The notes: generated from the sequence alone by a model not told the origin. DNA of 64,000 nucleotides from Thauera aromatica K172 (GCF_003030465.1 NZ_CP028339.1:868001-932000), one strand, 5' to 3'. Numbered from the stretch's first letter, positions 19,342-28,329 are shown. Numbers and translations: made by a program.

Positions 19342-19944
19342 GTGATCGAAAAACCGCTCGGCGGGGTGCGCACGCGGGTCCCGCTGCCTCTGCCCGGGCA
19401 CGATCCGGGGCCTCGCCGCGACGCCGCCCGCGGGTGGCGCCGGATCGATTCGCCCAACCGCGATGCGCGCCCCGAGGGCGAAACCGTCCGCCTGATCGTG
19501 ATCCACGCGATCAGCCTGCCGCCCGACGAGTTCGGTGGCCCCGGAGTCGAGCAGCTGTTTACCAATGCGCTCGATCCCGGTGCCCATCCTTATTACGCCG
19601 CGATCCACGAGTTGCGGGTGTCGGCGCATTACTTCATCCGCCGTGACGGCGGCCTGATCGAGTTCGTCGATCCGGACCTGCGTGCCTGGCATGCGGGCGT
19701 GTCGTGCTGGGCAGGGCGCGAGCGCTGCAACGATTTTTCCGTCGGCATCGAACTCGAAGGCTGCGACACCCGGCCTTTCGAGCCGGTGCAGTACCGGCGC
19801 CTGGCCGATCTGCTCCGGCGGCTGTGCCGGCGTTACCCGGTCGAGGGGGTGGTCGGGCATTCGGACGTCGCGCCTGGCCGCAAGACCGACCCCGGCCCTT
19901 GCTTCGACTGGGCGAAGCTCCGGCGGATGCTGCGGCGGCGTTAG
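19342..19944 (+). CDS. ampD: 1,6-anhydro-N-acetylmuramyl-L-alanine amidase
   Basis: AmpD cleaves the stem peptide from anhydro-muropeptides during cytoplasmic peptidoglycan recycling and, in many bacteria, limits AmpR-driven beta-lactamase induction. The 200-residue product shows the amidase_2 fold: LIVIHAISLPP with the first zinc histidine, AHYFIRRDG, and GHSDVAPGRKTDPGPCFDW containing the later zinc ligands. I chose the GTG at 19342 because GGAGG lies nine bases upstream; no ATG fits. Length is close to E. coli AmpD (183). No signal peptide is seen, consistent with cytoplasmic AmpD rather than periplasmic AmiD. Confidence 0.92.
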   Translation: MIEKPLGGVRTRVPLPLPGHDPGPRRDAARGWRRIDSPNRDARPEGETVRLIVIHAISLPPDEFGGPGVEQLFTNALDPGAHPYYAAIHELRVSAHYFIRRDGGLIEFVDPDLRAWHAGVSCWAGRERCNDFSVGIELEGCDTRPFEPVQYRRLADLLRRLCRRYPVEGVVGHSDVAPGRKTDPGPCFDWAKLRRMLRRR

Positions 19945-20003
19945 CCGGCGGCGCGCCTGCAGTGCCTGGCCGGAAGGAGGGGCGGGGGAGCGTGCAATAT
20001 GTT

Positions 20004-20032
20004 TTGACAAAATGGTTGGAGGAAAATAAAAT
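20004..20032 (+). promoter_or_regulatory. Near-consensus sigma-70 promoter
   Basis: TTGACA (6/6) at 20004-20009 and TAAAAT (5/6) at 20027-20032 with a 17-base spacer. It is the best sigma-70 match I noticed in the window. It points at the lytic transglycosylase gene about 290 bases downstream. Confidence 0.65.
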
Positions 20033-20040
20033 CCGCCTCC

Positions 20041-20060
20041 TGCTGCTATGCAGCATTTTT
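20041..20060 (+). terminator. Small hairpin with T-run, possible ampD terminator
   Basis: TGCTGC-TAT-GCAGCA followed by TTTTT. The stem is only six pairs. It lies at the start of the transcript from the promoter at 20004-20032, too close to terminate that RNA, so it more likely ends transcripts reading in from ampD about 100 bases upstream. Confidence 0.35.
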
Positions 20061-20318
20061 ATTCCGCCTTTTTCTTTCTTTACGGTGCGGCGCCTTCCCC
20101 GCAGGGGGAGACGCAGTTTCATGGACGCACGCACCGCGGGGTCCATCGTCTGGTTGCGGCGATCGACTTGAACACCTACTGGCGACCGAGCATGTCTGCC
20201 CGTCACTGCGGCCCATCCGCTGCATGGCGCTTGTCCTGCCTACCGCGCGGGGCGCTTCGGATCCCCCGATGCGGGAGGCTCCGCAGGCAGCGGCTCCGGC
20301 CACAGCATGGAGGACACC

Positions 20319-21119
20319 ATGAAACACGCAACTCGATTCCATTCGCACGCCCGCGAGACGGGTCGCGCCGTGCTCGGCATGGCGCACGCCGCGGTTCTTT
20401 CCTTCGGCCTGCTGGGCATGGCGCAGGTGGCCGGCCGGGACGATGCAGCGGCGCGCATACAATTTCCCGTGGCCTTTGCGGACGCGGCGCCGGTGCGAGC
20501 CGAGCGCGCGGCGCCGATGAGCGCCGCCGCCCCGCCGGTGGCCGCTCCGCTCCCGGCGGCGGGCGCGGAGCGCTCGCTGGTCCGGGTGCGGGGGCTCGAC
20601 GCGCTGGCGGCCGATCCCTTCGCGCGCGAAGCCGATGACCTGTCGGCCGAAATGGTCCGGGTGCGCGACTGGATCGCCGACACCTACCGGGTTTCCGAAA
20701 CCGCGCTCGTTACCGCGCTGGTCGCGGCCGAGACTTCGGCGCAGGAACTCGGCTTCGATCCCTTGCTGATCGTCGCGATCATGGCGGTGGAGTCGAGCTT
20801 CAATCACCGCGCGGTGAGCAACATGGGCGCGCAGGGGCTGATGCAGGTGATTCCGCGCTACCACCAGGACAAGATCGGTCCGCAGCGCGGCAAGAACGCC
20901 TTGTTCGACCCGAAAGTGAATGTGCGCGTCGGCACCCTCGTGCTGCATGAGGGTTTGCAGCGCTACGGCAGCATGCAGCGCGCGCTGCAGTACTACAACG
21001 GCGCCCTCGAGGACCCCAATGCGCGCTACACGCGCAAGGTGATGGCGCTGAAAAAGCGTTTGATGACGATCGCCGGACGCAGCGCCGGTACACGCGGCGA
21101 GGCCGGGCAGGCGAGCTGA
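20319..21119 (+). CDS. Lytic transglycosylase, SLT domain
   Basis: A 266-residue murein-cleaving enzyme with a goose-lysozyme-type SLT domain in its C-terminal half. The catalytic glutamate is Glu158 in AVESSFNHRAVS; GAQGLMQVIPRYH and the YNGAL motif complete the signature. The N-terminus has a hydrophobic stretch (about residues 19-37) that may be a signal or anchor, then a Pro/Ala-rich linker to about residue 85. The ATG at 20319 is chosen over one four codons earlier because GGAGG ends five bases before it. It fits with ampD upstream as part of peptidoglycan turnover. A strong promoter and a long leader precede it. Confidence 0.88.
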   Translation: MKHATRFHSHARETGRAVLGMAHAAVLSFGLLGMAQVAGRDDAAARIQFPVAFADAAPVRAERAAPMSAAAPPVAAPLPAAGAERSLVRVRGLDALAADPFAREADDLSAEMVRVRDWIADTYRVSETALVTALVAAETSAQELGFDPLLIVAIMAVESSFNHRAVSNMGAQGLMQVIPRYHQDKIGPQRGKNALFDPKVNVRVGTLVLHEGLQRYGSMQRALQYYNGALEDPNARYTRKVMALKKRLMTIAGRSAGTRGEAGQAS

Positions 21120-21166
21120 TCCTGCCGGCGTAGCGCCGCCTGCCGCTGGGCGCGGAATCGACAAAG

Positions 21167-21192
21167 AAAAAGCGTCGCATGCGGCGCTTTTT
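21167..21192. terminator. Bidirectional intrinsic terminator between the transglycosylase gene and pckG
   Basis: A five-base A-run, GCGTCG, CATG loop, CGGCGC and a five-base T-run form a symmetric hairpin with one G-U pair. The A-run becomes a T-run on the other strand, so it can stop both the rightward transglycosylase transcript and the leftward pckG transcript. Position between two convergent gene ends supports this. Confidence 0.8.
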
Positions 21193-21216
21193 CGATGGTT
21201 GCGCTCCGGGCGCGGA

Positions 21217-23064
21217 TCAGTCCGCGTTCAGCGCCAGCTCGAACAGCTCGCGCTTCAGGACCAGCTGGCGCGGCAGGCGGTCCTGCAGCTTATCGAACCA
21301 TTCCTTGTGCAGGTTGAGCTCGCTCTTCCACGCCTTTGCATCGACCTGGGTGAGGGCGTCGAACTCCTCGCGGGTGACGTCCGCTCCGCTCCAGTCCAGA
21401 TCCTCGAAGCGCGGCATCCAGCCGAGCGCGGTTTCCTTGGCGGAGATGCGGCCCTTGCAGCGGTCGACGATCCACTTCAGCACGCGCATGTTCTCGCCGA
21501 AGCCGGGCCACATGAATTCGCCCTTCTCGTTCATGCGGAACCAGTTCACGCAGAAGATCTTCGGCGTGTTCTCGACCACATGGCCCATTTTCAGCCAGTG
21601 GTTGAAGTAGTCGCCCATGTGGTAACCGCAGAACGGCAGCATTGCGAACGGGTCGCGCCGGACCACGCCCTGCGCGCCGAAGGCGGCGGCGGTGGTTTCC
21701 GAGCCGAGGGTGGCGGCCATGTAGACGCCGTAGTTCCAGTTGAAGGCCTGGTACACCAGCGGCACGGTGGTGGCGCGGCGGCCGCCGAAGATGAAAGCCG
21801 AGATCGGCACCCCGGCAGGGTCTTCCCAGGCCGGGTCGATCGACGGGCACTGGCCGGCCGGGGCGGTGAAGCGCGAGTTCGGGTGCGCCGCCTTGCGTCC
21901 GGTTTCCTTGGCGATTTCCGGCGTCCAGTCCTTGCCCTGCCAGTCGATCAGGTGCGCCGGAGCTTCCTTGGACATCCCTTCCCACCACACGTCGCCGTCG
22001 TCGGTCAGCGCGACGTTGGTGAAGATGATGTTTTCCTTCAGCGTCGCCATCGCGTTGTAGTTGGTCTTTTCCGACGTCCCCGGAGCGACGCCGAAGAAGC
22101 CGGCTTCGGGGTTGATGGCGTAGAACTTGCCGTCCTTGCCCGGCTTGATCCAGGCGATATCGTCGCCGACGGTGGTGATCTTCCAGCCGTCGAAGGATTT
22201 CGGCGGGATCAGCATGGCGAAGTTGGTCTTGCCGCAGGCCGAGGGGAAGGCGGCGGCGACGTAGGTTTTCTCGCCTTTGGGGCTTTCCACGCCGAGGATC
22301 AGCATGTGCTCGGCGAGCCAGCCTTCGTCGCGCGCCATGGTGGAGGCGATGCGCAGGGCGAAGCATTTCTTGCCGAGCAGGGCGTTGCCGCCGTAGCCCG
22401 AGCCGTAGGACCAGATCTCGCGCGTCTCGGGAAAGTGCACGATGTACTTGGTGGTCGGGTTGCACGGCCAGCGGCTGTCCTTCTCGCCGTGGGCGAGCGG
22501 GGCTCCCACCGAGTGCACGCAGGGGACGAACTCGCCGTCGGCACCGAGCACTTCGATCGCGCCGCGGCCCATGCGCGTCATCGTGCGCATATTGGTGGCG
22601 ACGTAGGGGCTGTCGGAAATTTCGATGCCGATGTGGGCGATCGGGCTGCCGAGCGGCCCCATCGAGAACGGCACCACGTACATCGTGCGCCCGCGCATCG
22701 AGCCCTTGAACAGCTCGTTCAGGGTTCCGCGCATGACTTCCGGGTCTTCCCAGTTGTTGGTCGGGCCGGCGTCGGCCTGGTTCTGCGAGCAGATGAAGGT
22801 GCGGTCTTCGACGCGCGCCACGTCCGAGGGATCGGAGCAGGCGAGGTAGGAATTCTTGCGCTTTTCCGGGTTGAGCTTGATCAGCATGCCGGAGGCGACC
22901 ATTTCAGCGCACAGGCGGTCGTATTCTTCCTGGGATCCGTCGCACCAGACGACACGGTCGGGCTCGGTCAGGGCAGCGATTTCGCCGACCCACTTCTTGA
23001 GGCCTTCGTGGCGGACATAATCGGGTGCGGCGGTAATGGCCGCCGCGGCGTGGCTTTGAGTCAT
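21217..23064 (-). CDS. pckG: Phosphoenolpyruvate carboxykinase (GTP)
   Basis: Converts oxaloacetate and GTP to phosphoenolpyruvate and CO2, the first committed step of gluconeogenesis from acids and aromatics. The 615-residue protein has the GTP-class length. The P-loop and active cysteine lie in [10 protein letters not shown] (Ser275 to Phe282). [11 protein letters not shown] and the GRRATTVPL segment are further GTP-type signatures. It is divergent from maeB across a 401-base gap, pairing two C4-to-C3 enzymes. Its 3' end meets a bidirectional terminator. The ATP-dependent type is ruled out by the sequence. Confidence 0.97.
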   Translation of the reverse strand: MTQSHAAAAITAAPDYVRHEGLKKWVGEIAALTEPDRVVWCDGSQEEYDRLCAEMVASGMLIKLNPEKRKNSYLACSDPSDVARVEDRTFICSQNQADAGPTNNWEDPEVMRGTLNELFKGSMRGRTMYVVPFSMGPLGSPIAHIGIEISDSPYVATNMRTMTRMGRGAIEVLGADGEFVPCVHSVGAPLAHGEKDSRWPCNPTTKYIVHFPETREIWSYGSGYGGNALLGKKCFALRIASTMARDEGWLAEHMLILGVESPKGEKTYVAAAFPSACGKTNFAMLIPPKSFDGWKITTVGDDIAWIKPGKDGKFYAINPEAGFFGVAPGTSEKTNYNAMATLKENIIFTNVALTDDGDVWWEGMSKEAPAHLIDWQGKDWTPEIAKETGRKAAHPNSRFTAPAGQCPSIDPAWEDPAGVPISAFIFGGRRATTVPLVYQAFNWNYGVYMAATLGSETTAAAFGAQGVVRRDPFAMLPFCGYHMGDYFNHWLKMGHVVENTPKIFCVNWFRMNEKGEFMWPGFGENMRVLKWIVDRCKGRISAKETALGWMPRFEDLDWSGADVTREEFDALTQVDAKAWKSELNLHKEWFDKLQDRLPRQLVLKRELFELALNAD

Positions 23065-23465
23065 GATTTACAGCTCTCCCGTGTGCTGTGGTGCAAAACC
23101 ATCCCCGTCGGTCGGCCAGCGCTGCAGGAGGAGGCCGCCTGGCCGGCGGGCTGCACGGGCGCGGCGGATGGCTGCGCCCGTTTGCGCGACTGCCGTCACC
23201 CGAGGGTAAACCGCAATCAACGAAAGCCCGACATTATGCCATGACCGGAGGACTTCGATGAATGCCGCAGTGGCGATCGCCGGAGCGATTCCGCACAGGG
23301 CGAAAATCTTTCACATCGCAATCTTGCTTTTCGTAATGCGGAAGACGCCTGTTCCGCGTTATCCTTTGCAGTCTGGCGCAACCGGGATCCGGGCTGCGCG
23401 TCCGCCGACGCGGCAGCTTCCACTTCCGGCGTGCGGCACTCCAACGACGAGACGGGAGGACACCC
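23065..23465. other. Divergent pckG-maeB intergenic region
   Basis: This 401-base region must hold the promoters of both genes, but I see no convincing hexamer pair for either. A moderately AT-rich section at about 23300-23370 is the likeliest promoter area for maeB. A GGGAGGA ribosome site precedes the maeB ATG. Nothing else is recognised. Confidence 0.45.
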
Positions 23466-25739
23466 ATGGATGAACTGCTTCGCACCGCAGCCCTCGACTA
23501 TCATCGCTATCCGCGCCCGGGCAAGATCTCGGTGACGCCGACGAAGGTGCTGTCCAACCAGCGCGACCTGTCGCTGGCCTATTCACCGGGCGTGGCCGCG
23601 GCCTGCGACGCGATCGTCGAGGACCCGGCGCAGGCCGCCGAACTCACCGCGCGTTCGAACCTGATCGGCGTCGTCACCAACGGCACCGCGGTGCTCGGCC
23701 TGGGCAACATCGGTCCGCTCGCGGCCAAGCCGGTAATGGAAGGGAAGGGGGTGCTGTTCAAGAAGTTTGCCGGCATCGACGTCTTCGACCTCGAGATCGA
23801 CGAGCCTGACGCCGACAAGCTGATCGACATGATCGCCGCGCTCGAGCCCACTTTCGGCGGCATCAACCTCGAGGACATCAAGGCCCCCGAGTGCTTCTAC
23901 ATCGAGCAGAAGCTGCGCGAGCGCATGAAGATTCCGGTCTTCCACGACGACCAGCACGGCACCGCGATCGTGGTCGGCGCCGCGGTCCTGAACGGGCTGC
24001 ACCTGCAGGGCAAGGACCTGAAGAAGGTCAAGCTGGTGACTTCCGGCGCCGGCGCTGCGGCGCTCGCCTGCCTGGGCCTGCTGGTCAAGCTCGGGGTGCC
24101 GGTCGACAACATCTGGGTCACCGACATCGAGGGCGTGGTCTATGAGGGCCGCACCGCGCTGATGGACCCGATCAAGGCGCGCTACGCCAAGAAGACCGAG
24201 GCCAGGAAGCTCGCCGAAGTCATCGAGGGGGCCGACGTCTTCCTCGGACTTTCGGCCGGCGGCGTGGTGAAGGGCGAGATGGTGGCGAAGATGGCGGCCA
24301 AGCCGCTGATCCTCGCGCTCGCCAACCCGACCCCGGAGATCCTTCCTGACGAGGTCAAGGCAGTGCGCGGCGACGCGATCATCGCCACCGGCCGTTCGGA
24401 CTACCCGAACCAGGTCAACAACGTGCTGTGCTTTCCCTTCATCTTCCGCGGCGCGCTGGATGTCGGTGCGACCACGATCACCGACGAGATGCAGCTCGCC
24501 GCGGTGAAGGCGATCGCCGAGCTGGCGCGCGTCGAGCAGAGCGACATCGTCGCCGCCGCCTACGGCGAGAAAGTGGGCGGCTTCGGCCCCGAGTACATCA
24601 TTCCGCGCCCCTTCGACCCGCGCCTGATCGTCAAGATCGCGCCTGCGGTCGCCGCCGCGGCGGTCGCCTCGGGCGTGGCCACGCGCCCGCTCAGCGACTG
24701 GGACGCCTACCGCAGCCAGCTCAACAACTTCGTCTGGCATTCCGGCCTGATCATGAAGCCGGTATTCGCCGCCGCGCGCATGAACCCGAAGCGCATCATC
24801 TTCTCCGAGGGCGAATCGGAGAAGGTGCTGCGCGCGGTGCAGCAGGTGGTGGACGAGGGCCTGGCGCGCCCGATCCTGATCGGCCGCCCGGACGTGGTGC
24901 TGCACAACATCGAGCGCTTCGGCCTGCGTATCGCCGTCGAGCGCGATTTCGAACTCGTCAACCCCGATTCGGACCCGCGTTTCAACGAGCTGTGGCAGCA
25001 CTACCACGGCCTGATGGAGCGCCGCGGAGTGTCGGTGGAATACGCCAAGAAGGAAGTGCGCCGGCGCACCACGCTGATCGGCACGCTGCTGCTCAAGTTC
25101 GGCTACGGCGACGGCCTGATCTGCGGCACCTACGGCATGCACCGGCTGCACCGCGAATTCGTCGAGACCGTGCTCGGCCGCCGCGAGGGGGTGAATCACC
25201 TGTACACGGTGAATCTGCTGAACCTGCCCGAGCGCACCCTGTTCCTCGCCGACACCTACGTGAACTACGATCCGACGCCGGCGCAGATCGCCGAGATGAC
25301 CCAGCTCGCGGCCGAGGAAATGAAACGCTTCGGCATCGAGCCGCGGGTGGCGCTGCTGTCGCACTCGTCCTTCGGCGCGGCCGACTCGCCCACCGCGGAG
25401 AAGATGCGGGCGGCGTTGCGCATCCTGCATGCCGAGCACCCCGATCTGCCGGTGGAAGGCGAAATGCAGGGCGATGCGGCGCTGGACGCAAAGCACCGGC
25501 TGCAGATCTTCCCCAACGCGAAGATGCGCGAGGACGCCAATCTGCTGATCTTCCCCACCCTCGATGCGGCCAACATCGCCTTCAACCTGCTCAAGAACGC
25601 CGCCGGTGAGGGCATGACGGTCGGTCCGATCCTGCTCGGGGCGTCGAAGCCGGTGCATATCCTCACGCCCTCGGCCACGGTGCGGCGCATCATCAACATG
25701 ACCGCCTTGACGGTGGTGGAGGCCGGGCAGGCCGGCTGA
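23466..25739 (+). CDS. maeB: NADP-dependent malic enzyme with C-terminal phosphotransacetylase-like domain
   Basis: Decarboxylates malate to pyruvate with NADPH formation. The 757-residue product is the large MaeB form: a malic enzyme half (about residues 1-410; [31 protein letters not shown], cofactor motif SGAGAAA) fused to a phosphotransacetylase-like half (about 430-750), which is usually catalytically silent and regulatory, responding to acetyl-CoA. GGGAGGA lies before the ATG. The gene is divergent from pckG, so C4 acids can go to pyruvate or phosphoenolpyruvate from one locus. A 15-bp perfect hairpin lies 11 bases after its stop. Confidence 0.95.
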   Translation: MDELLRTAALDYHRYPRPGKISVTPTKVLSNQRDLSLAYSPGVAAACDAIVEDPAQAAELTARSNLIGVVTNGTAVLGLGNIGPLAAKPVMEGKGVLFKKFAGIDVFDLEIDEPDADKLIDMIAALEPTFGGINLEDIKAPECFYIEQKLRERMKIPVFHDDQHGTAIVVGAAVLNGLHLQGKDLKKVKLVTSGAGAAALACLGLLVKLGVPVDNIWVTDIEGVVYEGRTALMDPIKARYAKKTEARKLAEVIEGADVFLGLSAGGVVKGEMVAKMAAKPLILALANPTPEILPDEVKAVRGDAIIATGRSDYPNQVNNVLCFPFIFRGALDVGATTITDEMQLAAVKAIAELARVEQSDIVAAAYGEKVGGFGPEYIIPRPFDPRLIVKIAPAVAAAAVASGVATRPLSDWDAYRSQLNNFVWHSGLIMKPVFAAARMNPKRIIFSEGESEKVLRAVQQVVDEGLARPILIGRPDVVLHNIERFGLRIAVERDFELVNPDSDPRFNELWQHYHGLMERRGVSVEYAKKEVRRRTTLIGTLLLKFGYGDGLICGTYGMHRLHREFVETVLGRREGVNHLYTVNLLNLPERTLFLADTYVNYDPTPAQIAEMTQLAAEEMKRFGIEPRVALLSHSSFGAADSPTAEKMRAALRILHAEHPDLPVEGEMQGDAALDAKHRLQIFPNAKMREDANLLIFPTLDAANIAFNLLKNAAGEGMTVGPILLGASKPVHILTPSATVRRIINMTALTVVEAGQAG

Positions 25740-25750
25740 GCCCTCTGTGC

Positions 25751-25785
25751 CCGGCGCGCATCGAAGTATTTTCGATGCGCGCCGG
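25751..25785 (+). repeat. Perfect 15-bp inverted repeat after maeB
   Basis: CCGGCGCGCATCGAA and its exact complement flank a five-base GTATT loop. The very stable hairpin begins 11 bases after the maeB stop but lacks a following T-run. It could protect the 3' end of the maeB mRNA or aid termination without a U-tract. The arm sequence itself is not repeated elsewhere that I noticed. Confidence 0.6.
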
Positions 25786-25836
25786 AGCAGGGTGGCGCGG
25801 AATGTGGGAGAATTTCCCGGCAGATTTCGAAAATAC

Positions 25837-25865
25837 TTGAAAATAAATTTGTATCTGCTTATTTT
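25837..25865 (+). promoter_or_regulatory. Candidate sigma-70 promoter for the PBP7-like gene
   Basis: TTGAAA (25837-25842) and TATTTT (25860-25865) are separated by 17 bases in an AT-rich island. The expected start near 25872 gives a leader of about 36 bases. Confidence 0.5.
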
Positions 25866-25907
25866 TCAAACATAAACATTTCGCAATCCTTCACCGGGCT
25901 GCCGACC

Positions 25908-26987
25908 ATGAGGCACAAAATTCTCGGCGTTGCGTTCGCAGCGCTGTTCGCGCTCCAGAGCGGGGCGGTCGATGCCGCATCCACCGGCGCCAGCAGTGCG
26001 CCGACGAGCAAGCAGGTTGTTGCAAAAAAAAGCGTCAAATCGAATCCGGCCAAGCCGGCGCCGAAGCGCGCCGTGACCAAGAAGAAATCCAGGGCGAAGG
26101 CGACGAAATCCGCGGCGACCAAATCCGCGGCCGTGCGGGTTGCAGCGAAGAAAACCATGATCGCGGCTCCGGCGGCTGCGGCCGTGGATCCGGAAAGCGC
26201 TGCCGACGCGCTGCCGGCACTGGGCTCGAGCGCCTTTTACGTCGTCAACCAGAACACCGGCGAGGTGCTGCTCGAGCGCAATGCCGGCGCCGTGTTGCCG
26301 ATCGCCTCGATCACCAAGCTGATGACCGCGATGGTGGTGCTCGATGGCGGGCAGAGCCTGTCCGAACGTCTGACCGTTACCGCCGAGGACATCGACCACC
26401 TGAAAGGCACCGGCTCGCGGCTGTCGCTCGGCACCGCACTGACGCGCGAGGAAATGCTCAATCTGGCGCTGATGTCGTCGGAAAACCGCGCCGCGTCGGC
26501 GCTGGCACGCAACTACCCGGGCGGTGAGCCCGCCTTCATCGAAGCGATGAACGTCAAGGCCCGCCTGCTCGGGCTGTGGAGCACCCGCTTCAGCGACAGC
26601 ACCGGCCTCAACCCGGCCAACGTCTCCAGTCCGCGCGACCTTGCCCGGCTGGTGTCGGCGGCTTCGTCCTACGCCCTGATCCGCGAGTTTTCCACCGCCC
26701 CCGAGCGTTACGTCGACGTGCGCGGCCATTCGATGCGCTTCGGCAATACGAACGCGCTGGTGAAGAGCCCGGAATGGGCGATCAGCGTCTCGAAGACCGG
26801 CTACATTTCCGAGGCCGGCCGCTGCCTGGTCATGCAGACCTGGCTGCACCAGCAGCCGGTGGTGATGGTGCTGATGGACTCGGCCGGGCGCTATACCCGC
26901 ACCGCCGATGCCAAGCGTGTGCGCAAGTGGCTCGAGCACATGCTGCCCCAGCGCCTGGCGTCGGCACCACACGTCTCCGGCGGCTAG
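25908..26987 (+). CDS. Serine-type D-Ala-D-Ala endopeptidase/carboxypeptidase (PBP7-like)
   Basis: A 359-residue low-molecular-weight penicillin-binding protein of the S11 group acting in the periplasm on peptidoglycan. A signal peptide covers about residues 1-23. All three active-site motifs are present: SITK (Ser134-Lys137), SEN (191-193) and KTG near residue 295. Length and the missing C-terminal PBP5 domain favour PBP7. An unusual Lys/Ala/Ser-rich stretch (about residues 35-85), resembling histone H1-like tails, separates the signal from the catalytic domain. The stop codon TAG is made of the IS630 target duplication TA and the first IS base; without the insertion the codon would also be TAG, so the protein is unchanged. 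Confidence 0.9.
   Translation: MRHKILGVAFAALFALQSGAVDAASTGASSAPTSKQVVAKKSVKSNPAKPAPKRAVTKKKSRAKATKSAATKSAAVRVAAKKTMIAAPAAAAVDPESAADALPALGSSAFYVVNQNTGEVLLERNAGAVLPIASITKLMTAMVVLDGGQSLSERLTVTAEDIDHLKGTGSRLSLGTALTREEMLNLALMSSENRAASALARNYPGGEPAFIEAMNVKARLLGLWSTRFSDSTGLNPANVSSPRDLARLVSAASSYALIREFSTAPERYVDVRGHSMRFGNTNALVKSPEWAISVSKTGYISEAGRCLVMQTWLHQQPVVMVLMDSAGRYTRTADAKRVRKWLEHMLPQRLASAPHVSGG
26985..26986. repeat. TA target site duplication, left copy
   Basis: The left TA is preceded by C and matches the TA at 28148-28149, which is followed by G. The uninterrupted target was therefore CTAG, the preferred IS630-family site. Confidence 0.85.
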
Positions 26988-27003
26988 TGTAGTGCTGCGT
27001 TCT
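26987..27003 (+). repeat. IS630 left terminal inverted repeat
   Basis: Seventeen bases matching the right end with one mismatch at position 13 (G here, A at the other end). Weaker similarity continues inward, including a TTAA-containing block. Confidence 0.85.
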
Positions 27004-27064
27004 TGAAGTGACTTAACGGATGTCTGCTGCGATAATGCGTCATGCATGCAAAGCGGAGAGCCGA

Positions 27065-28150
27065 ATGCGAGTTGCGCCCGAGATTGTTTTGACCGAGGAC
27101 GAGCGAGCGGAACTGGGCAAGTTGGCGGCCTCGCGGCTGACGAGCGTCAGGTTGTCGCAACGTGCTCGGATTGTGCTGCTGGCGGCCGAGGGACTGCAGA
27201 ATCGACAGATTGCGGAGCAATTGGGCATCGGGCGAATTCAAGTGGCCCGCTGGCGTGGGCGCTATGCGCAGATGCGGCTTGCCGGGATCGAGCGCGATTT
27301 GCCGCGGGGTGCGCCGCCGAAGAAGGTGGACCTGACGCGGCTGGTGGAACTGACCACCCAGACCCAGCCCGAAGCGGCCACGCACTGGAGCACGCGCAAG
27401 ATGGCAGCGAAACTGGGCGTGCATGCGACGACCGTCGGGCGGCATTGGCAGGCGGCCGGACTGAAACCGCATGTCGTGCGCGGTTTCAAGGTTTCGCGCG
27501 ATCCGAAGTTTGTCGAGAAGCTTGAAGATATCGTCGGCCTGTACATGGCCCCGCCCGAGCACGCGTTGGTGCTGTGCTGTGACGAGAAGAGCCAGGTCCA
27601 GGCGCTCGATCGCACACAACCCGGATTGCCGTTGAAGAAGGGGCGGGCGGCCACCATGACTCACGATTACAAGCGCAATGGCACGACCACGCTGTTTGCC
27701 GCGCTCAACGTGCTCGATGGTCAGGTCATCGGGCAATGCCAGCAACGACACACCCACGCCGAGTGGTTGAAGTTCCTGAAAAAGATCGACCGCGAAACGC
27801 CCAAGGACAAGACCTTGCACCTGATCGCCGACAACTACGCTACGCACAAGCATCCCGTCGTGCAGGAGTGGCTCGCCAAGCACCCGCGCTTCGTCATGCA
27901 TTTCACACCCACCTCGGCTTCCTGGCTGAACATGGTCGAACGCTTCTTCCGCGACATCACCACCGAGCGACTGCGTCGCGGCGTCTTCACCAGCGTCCCC
28001 GAACTCGTTACTGCCATCGATGAATACATCGCTCACCACAATACCGACCCCAAGCCCTTCATCTGGACCAAGAGCGCTCGCGACATCCTGCAGAAGGTTA
28101 TCCGTGCCAACAGCCGCTTAAGCTCCAAACAGAATGCAGCACTACACTAG
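27065..28150 (+). CDS. IS630-family transposase
   Basis: A 361-residue transposase. The N-terminal part has helix-turn-helix sequence (SQRARIVLLAAEG, NRQIAEQLGIGRIQVARWR). The C-terminal DDE_3 endonuclease domain has its triad at Asp173 (LCCDEKS), Asp256 (IADNYATHK) and Glu292 (WLNMVERFFRD). I start at the ATG at 27065, just inside the left end. The reading frame runs straight through the right terminal repeat; its TAG stop is formed by the duplicated target TA plus the flanking G, so the stop is outside the element proper. Confidence 0.92.
   Translation: MRVAPEIVLTEDERAELGKLAASRLTSVRLSQRARIVLLAAEGLQNRQIAEQLGIGRIQVARWRGRYAQMRLAGIERDLPRGAPPKKVDLTRLVELTTQTQPEAATHWSTRKMAAKLGVHATTVGRHWQAAGLKPHVVRGFKVSRDPKFVEKLEDIVGLYMAPPEHALVLCCDEKSQVQALDRTQPGLPLKKGRAATMTHDYKRNGTTTLFAALNVLDGQVIGQCQQRHTHAEWLKFLKKIDRETPKDKTLHLIADNYATHKHPVVQEWLAKHPRFVMHFTPTSASWLNMVERFFRDITTERLRRGVFTSVPELVTAIDEYIAHHNTDPKPFIWTKSARDILQKVIRANSRLSSKQNAALH
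28131..28147 (-). repeat. IS630 right terminal inverted repeat
   Basis: Complement of the left end with one mismatch in 17 bases. It is also coding sequence: it encodes the last residues of the transposase. Confidence 0.85.
28148..28149. repeat. TA target site duplication, right copy
   Basis: Right copy of the duplicated TA, followed by the target G. It supplies the first two bases of the transposase stop codon. Confidence 0.85.
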
Positions 28151-28245
28151 CCCGTGCCGGCGCGCAGGACGCGCGCCGGGGCTGCGGCCCGCCACTTCCT
28201 CGTCGTTTCAGAGGCCCGCCCTGGCCGGCGCCTCCGTGCCCCCGG

Positions 28246-28287
28246 TTGACCAAGATCAATCGGGAGCACGGACGCGCCGACTAGACT
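28246..28287 (+). promoter_or_regulatory. Class II FNR-type promoter for iorAB
   Basis: TTGAC-CAAG-ATCAA (28246-28259) matches the FNR/ANR consensus TTGATNNNNATCAA at 9 of 10 fixed positions. A -10 hexamer TAGACT lies at 28282-28287. The distance between centres is 32 bases, which places the box at -41.5, the exact class II activator position. Predicted start is near 28294 and iorA begins at 28330. This indicates induction under oxygen limitation. Confidence 0.7.
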
Positions 28288-28329
28288 CGCGGGCTCGATT
28301 TACGAAACGACTGACGAGAGGAAGCTTCC

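Larger units (their letters stand above)
19945..20318. other. Intergenic region with strong promoter and long leader before the transglycosylase gene
   Basis: This 374-base stretch contains a near-consensus sigma-70 promoter (20004-20032) and a small hairpin with T-run (20041-20060). From the predicted start near 20039 the leader to the transglycosylase ATG is about 280 bases and holds short GC-rich inverted repeats, such as TCCCC-GCA-GGGGGA near 20095. No gene or known riboswitch is recognised. Open frames through it are shadow frames. Confidence 0.45.
26987..28147 (+). mobile_element. IS630-family insertion sequence, complete
   Basis: The element is 1161 bp, bounded by inverted ends that share GTGTAGTGCTGC, then one mismatch, then TTCT, and flanked by TA duplications from a CTAG target. 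It carries one intact DDE transposase gene. It sits exactly at the stop codon of the PBP7-like gene and about 100 bases before the iorAB promoter. Both ends and the triad are intact, so it may be mobile. Confidence 0.92.

Noticed and set aside
20041-20060. Attenuator immediately downstream of the strong promoter at 20004-20032
   Set aside because: The hairpin would lie at about +3 to +20 of that transcript, too close to the start to act as an attenuator; an ampD terminator is more likely.
20048-20638. A 196-codon frame in the leader of the transglycosylase gene
   Set aside because: No ribosome site, and the second half is an out-of-frame shadow of the transglycosylase gene.
23583-25658. A 691-codon frame antisense to maeB
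   Set aside because: Composition and repeats of His/Arg/Gln are typical of antisense shadow frames; no ribosome site and no family motifs.
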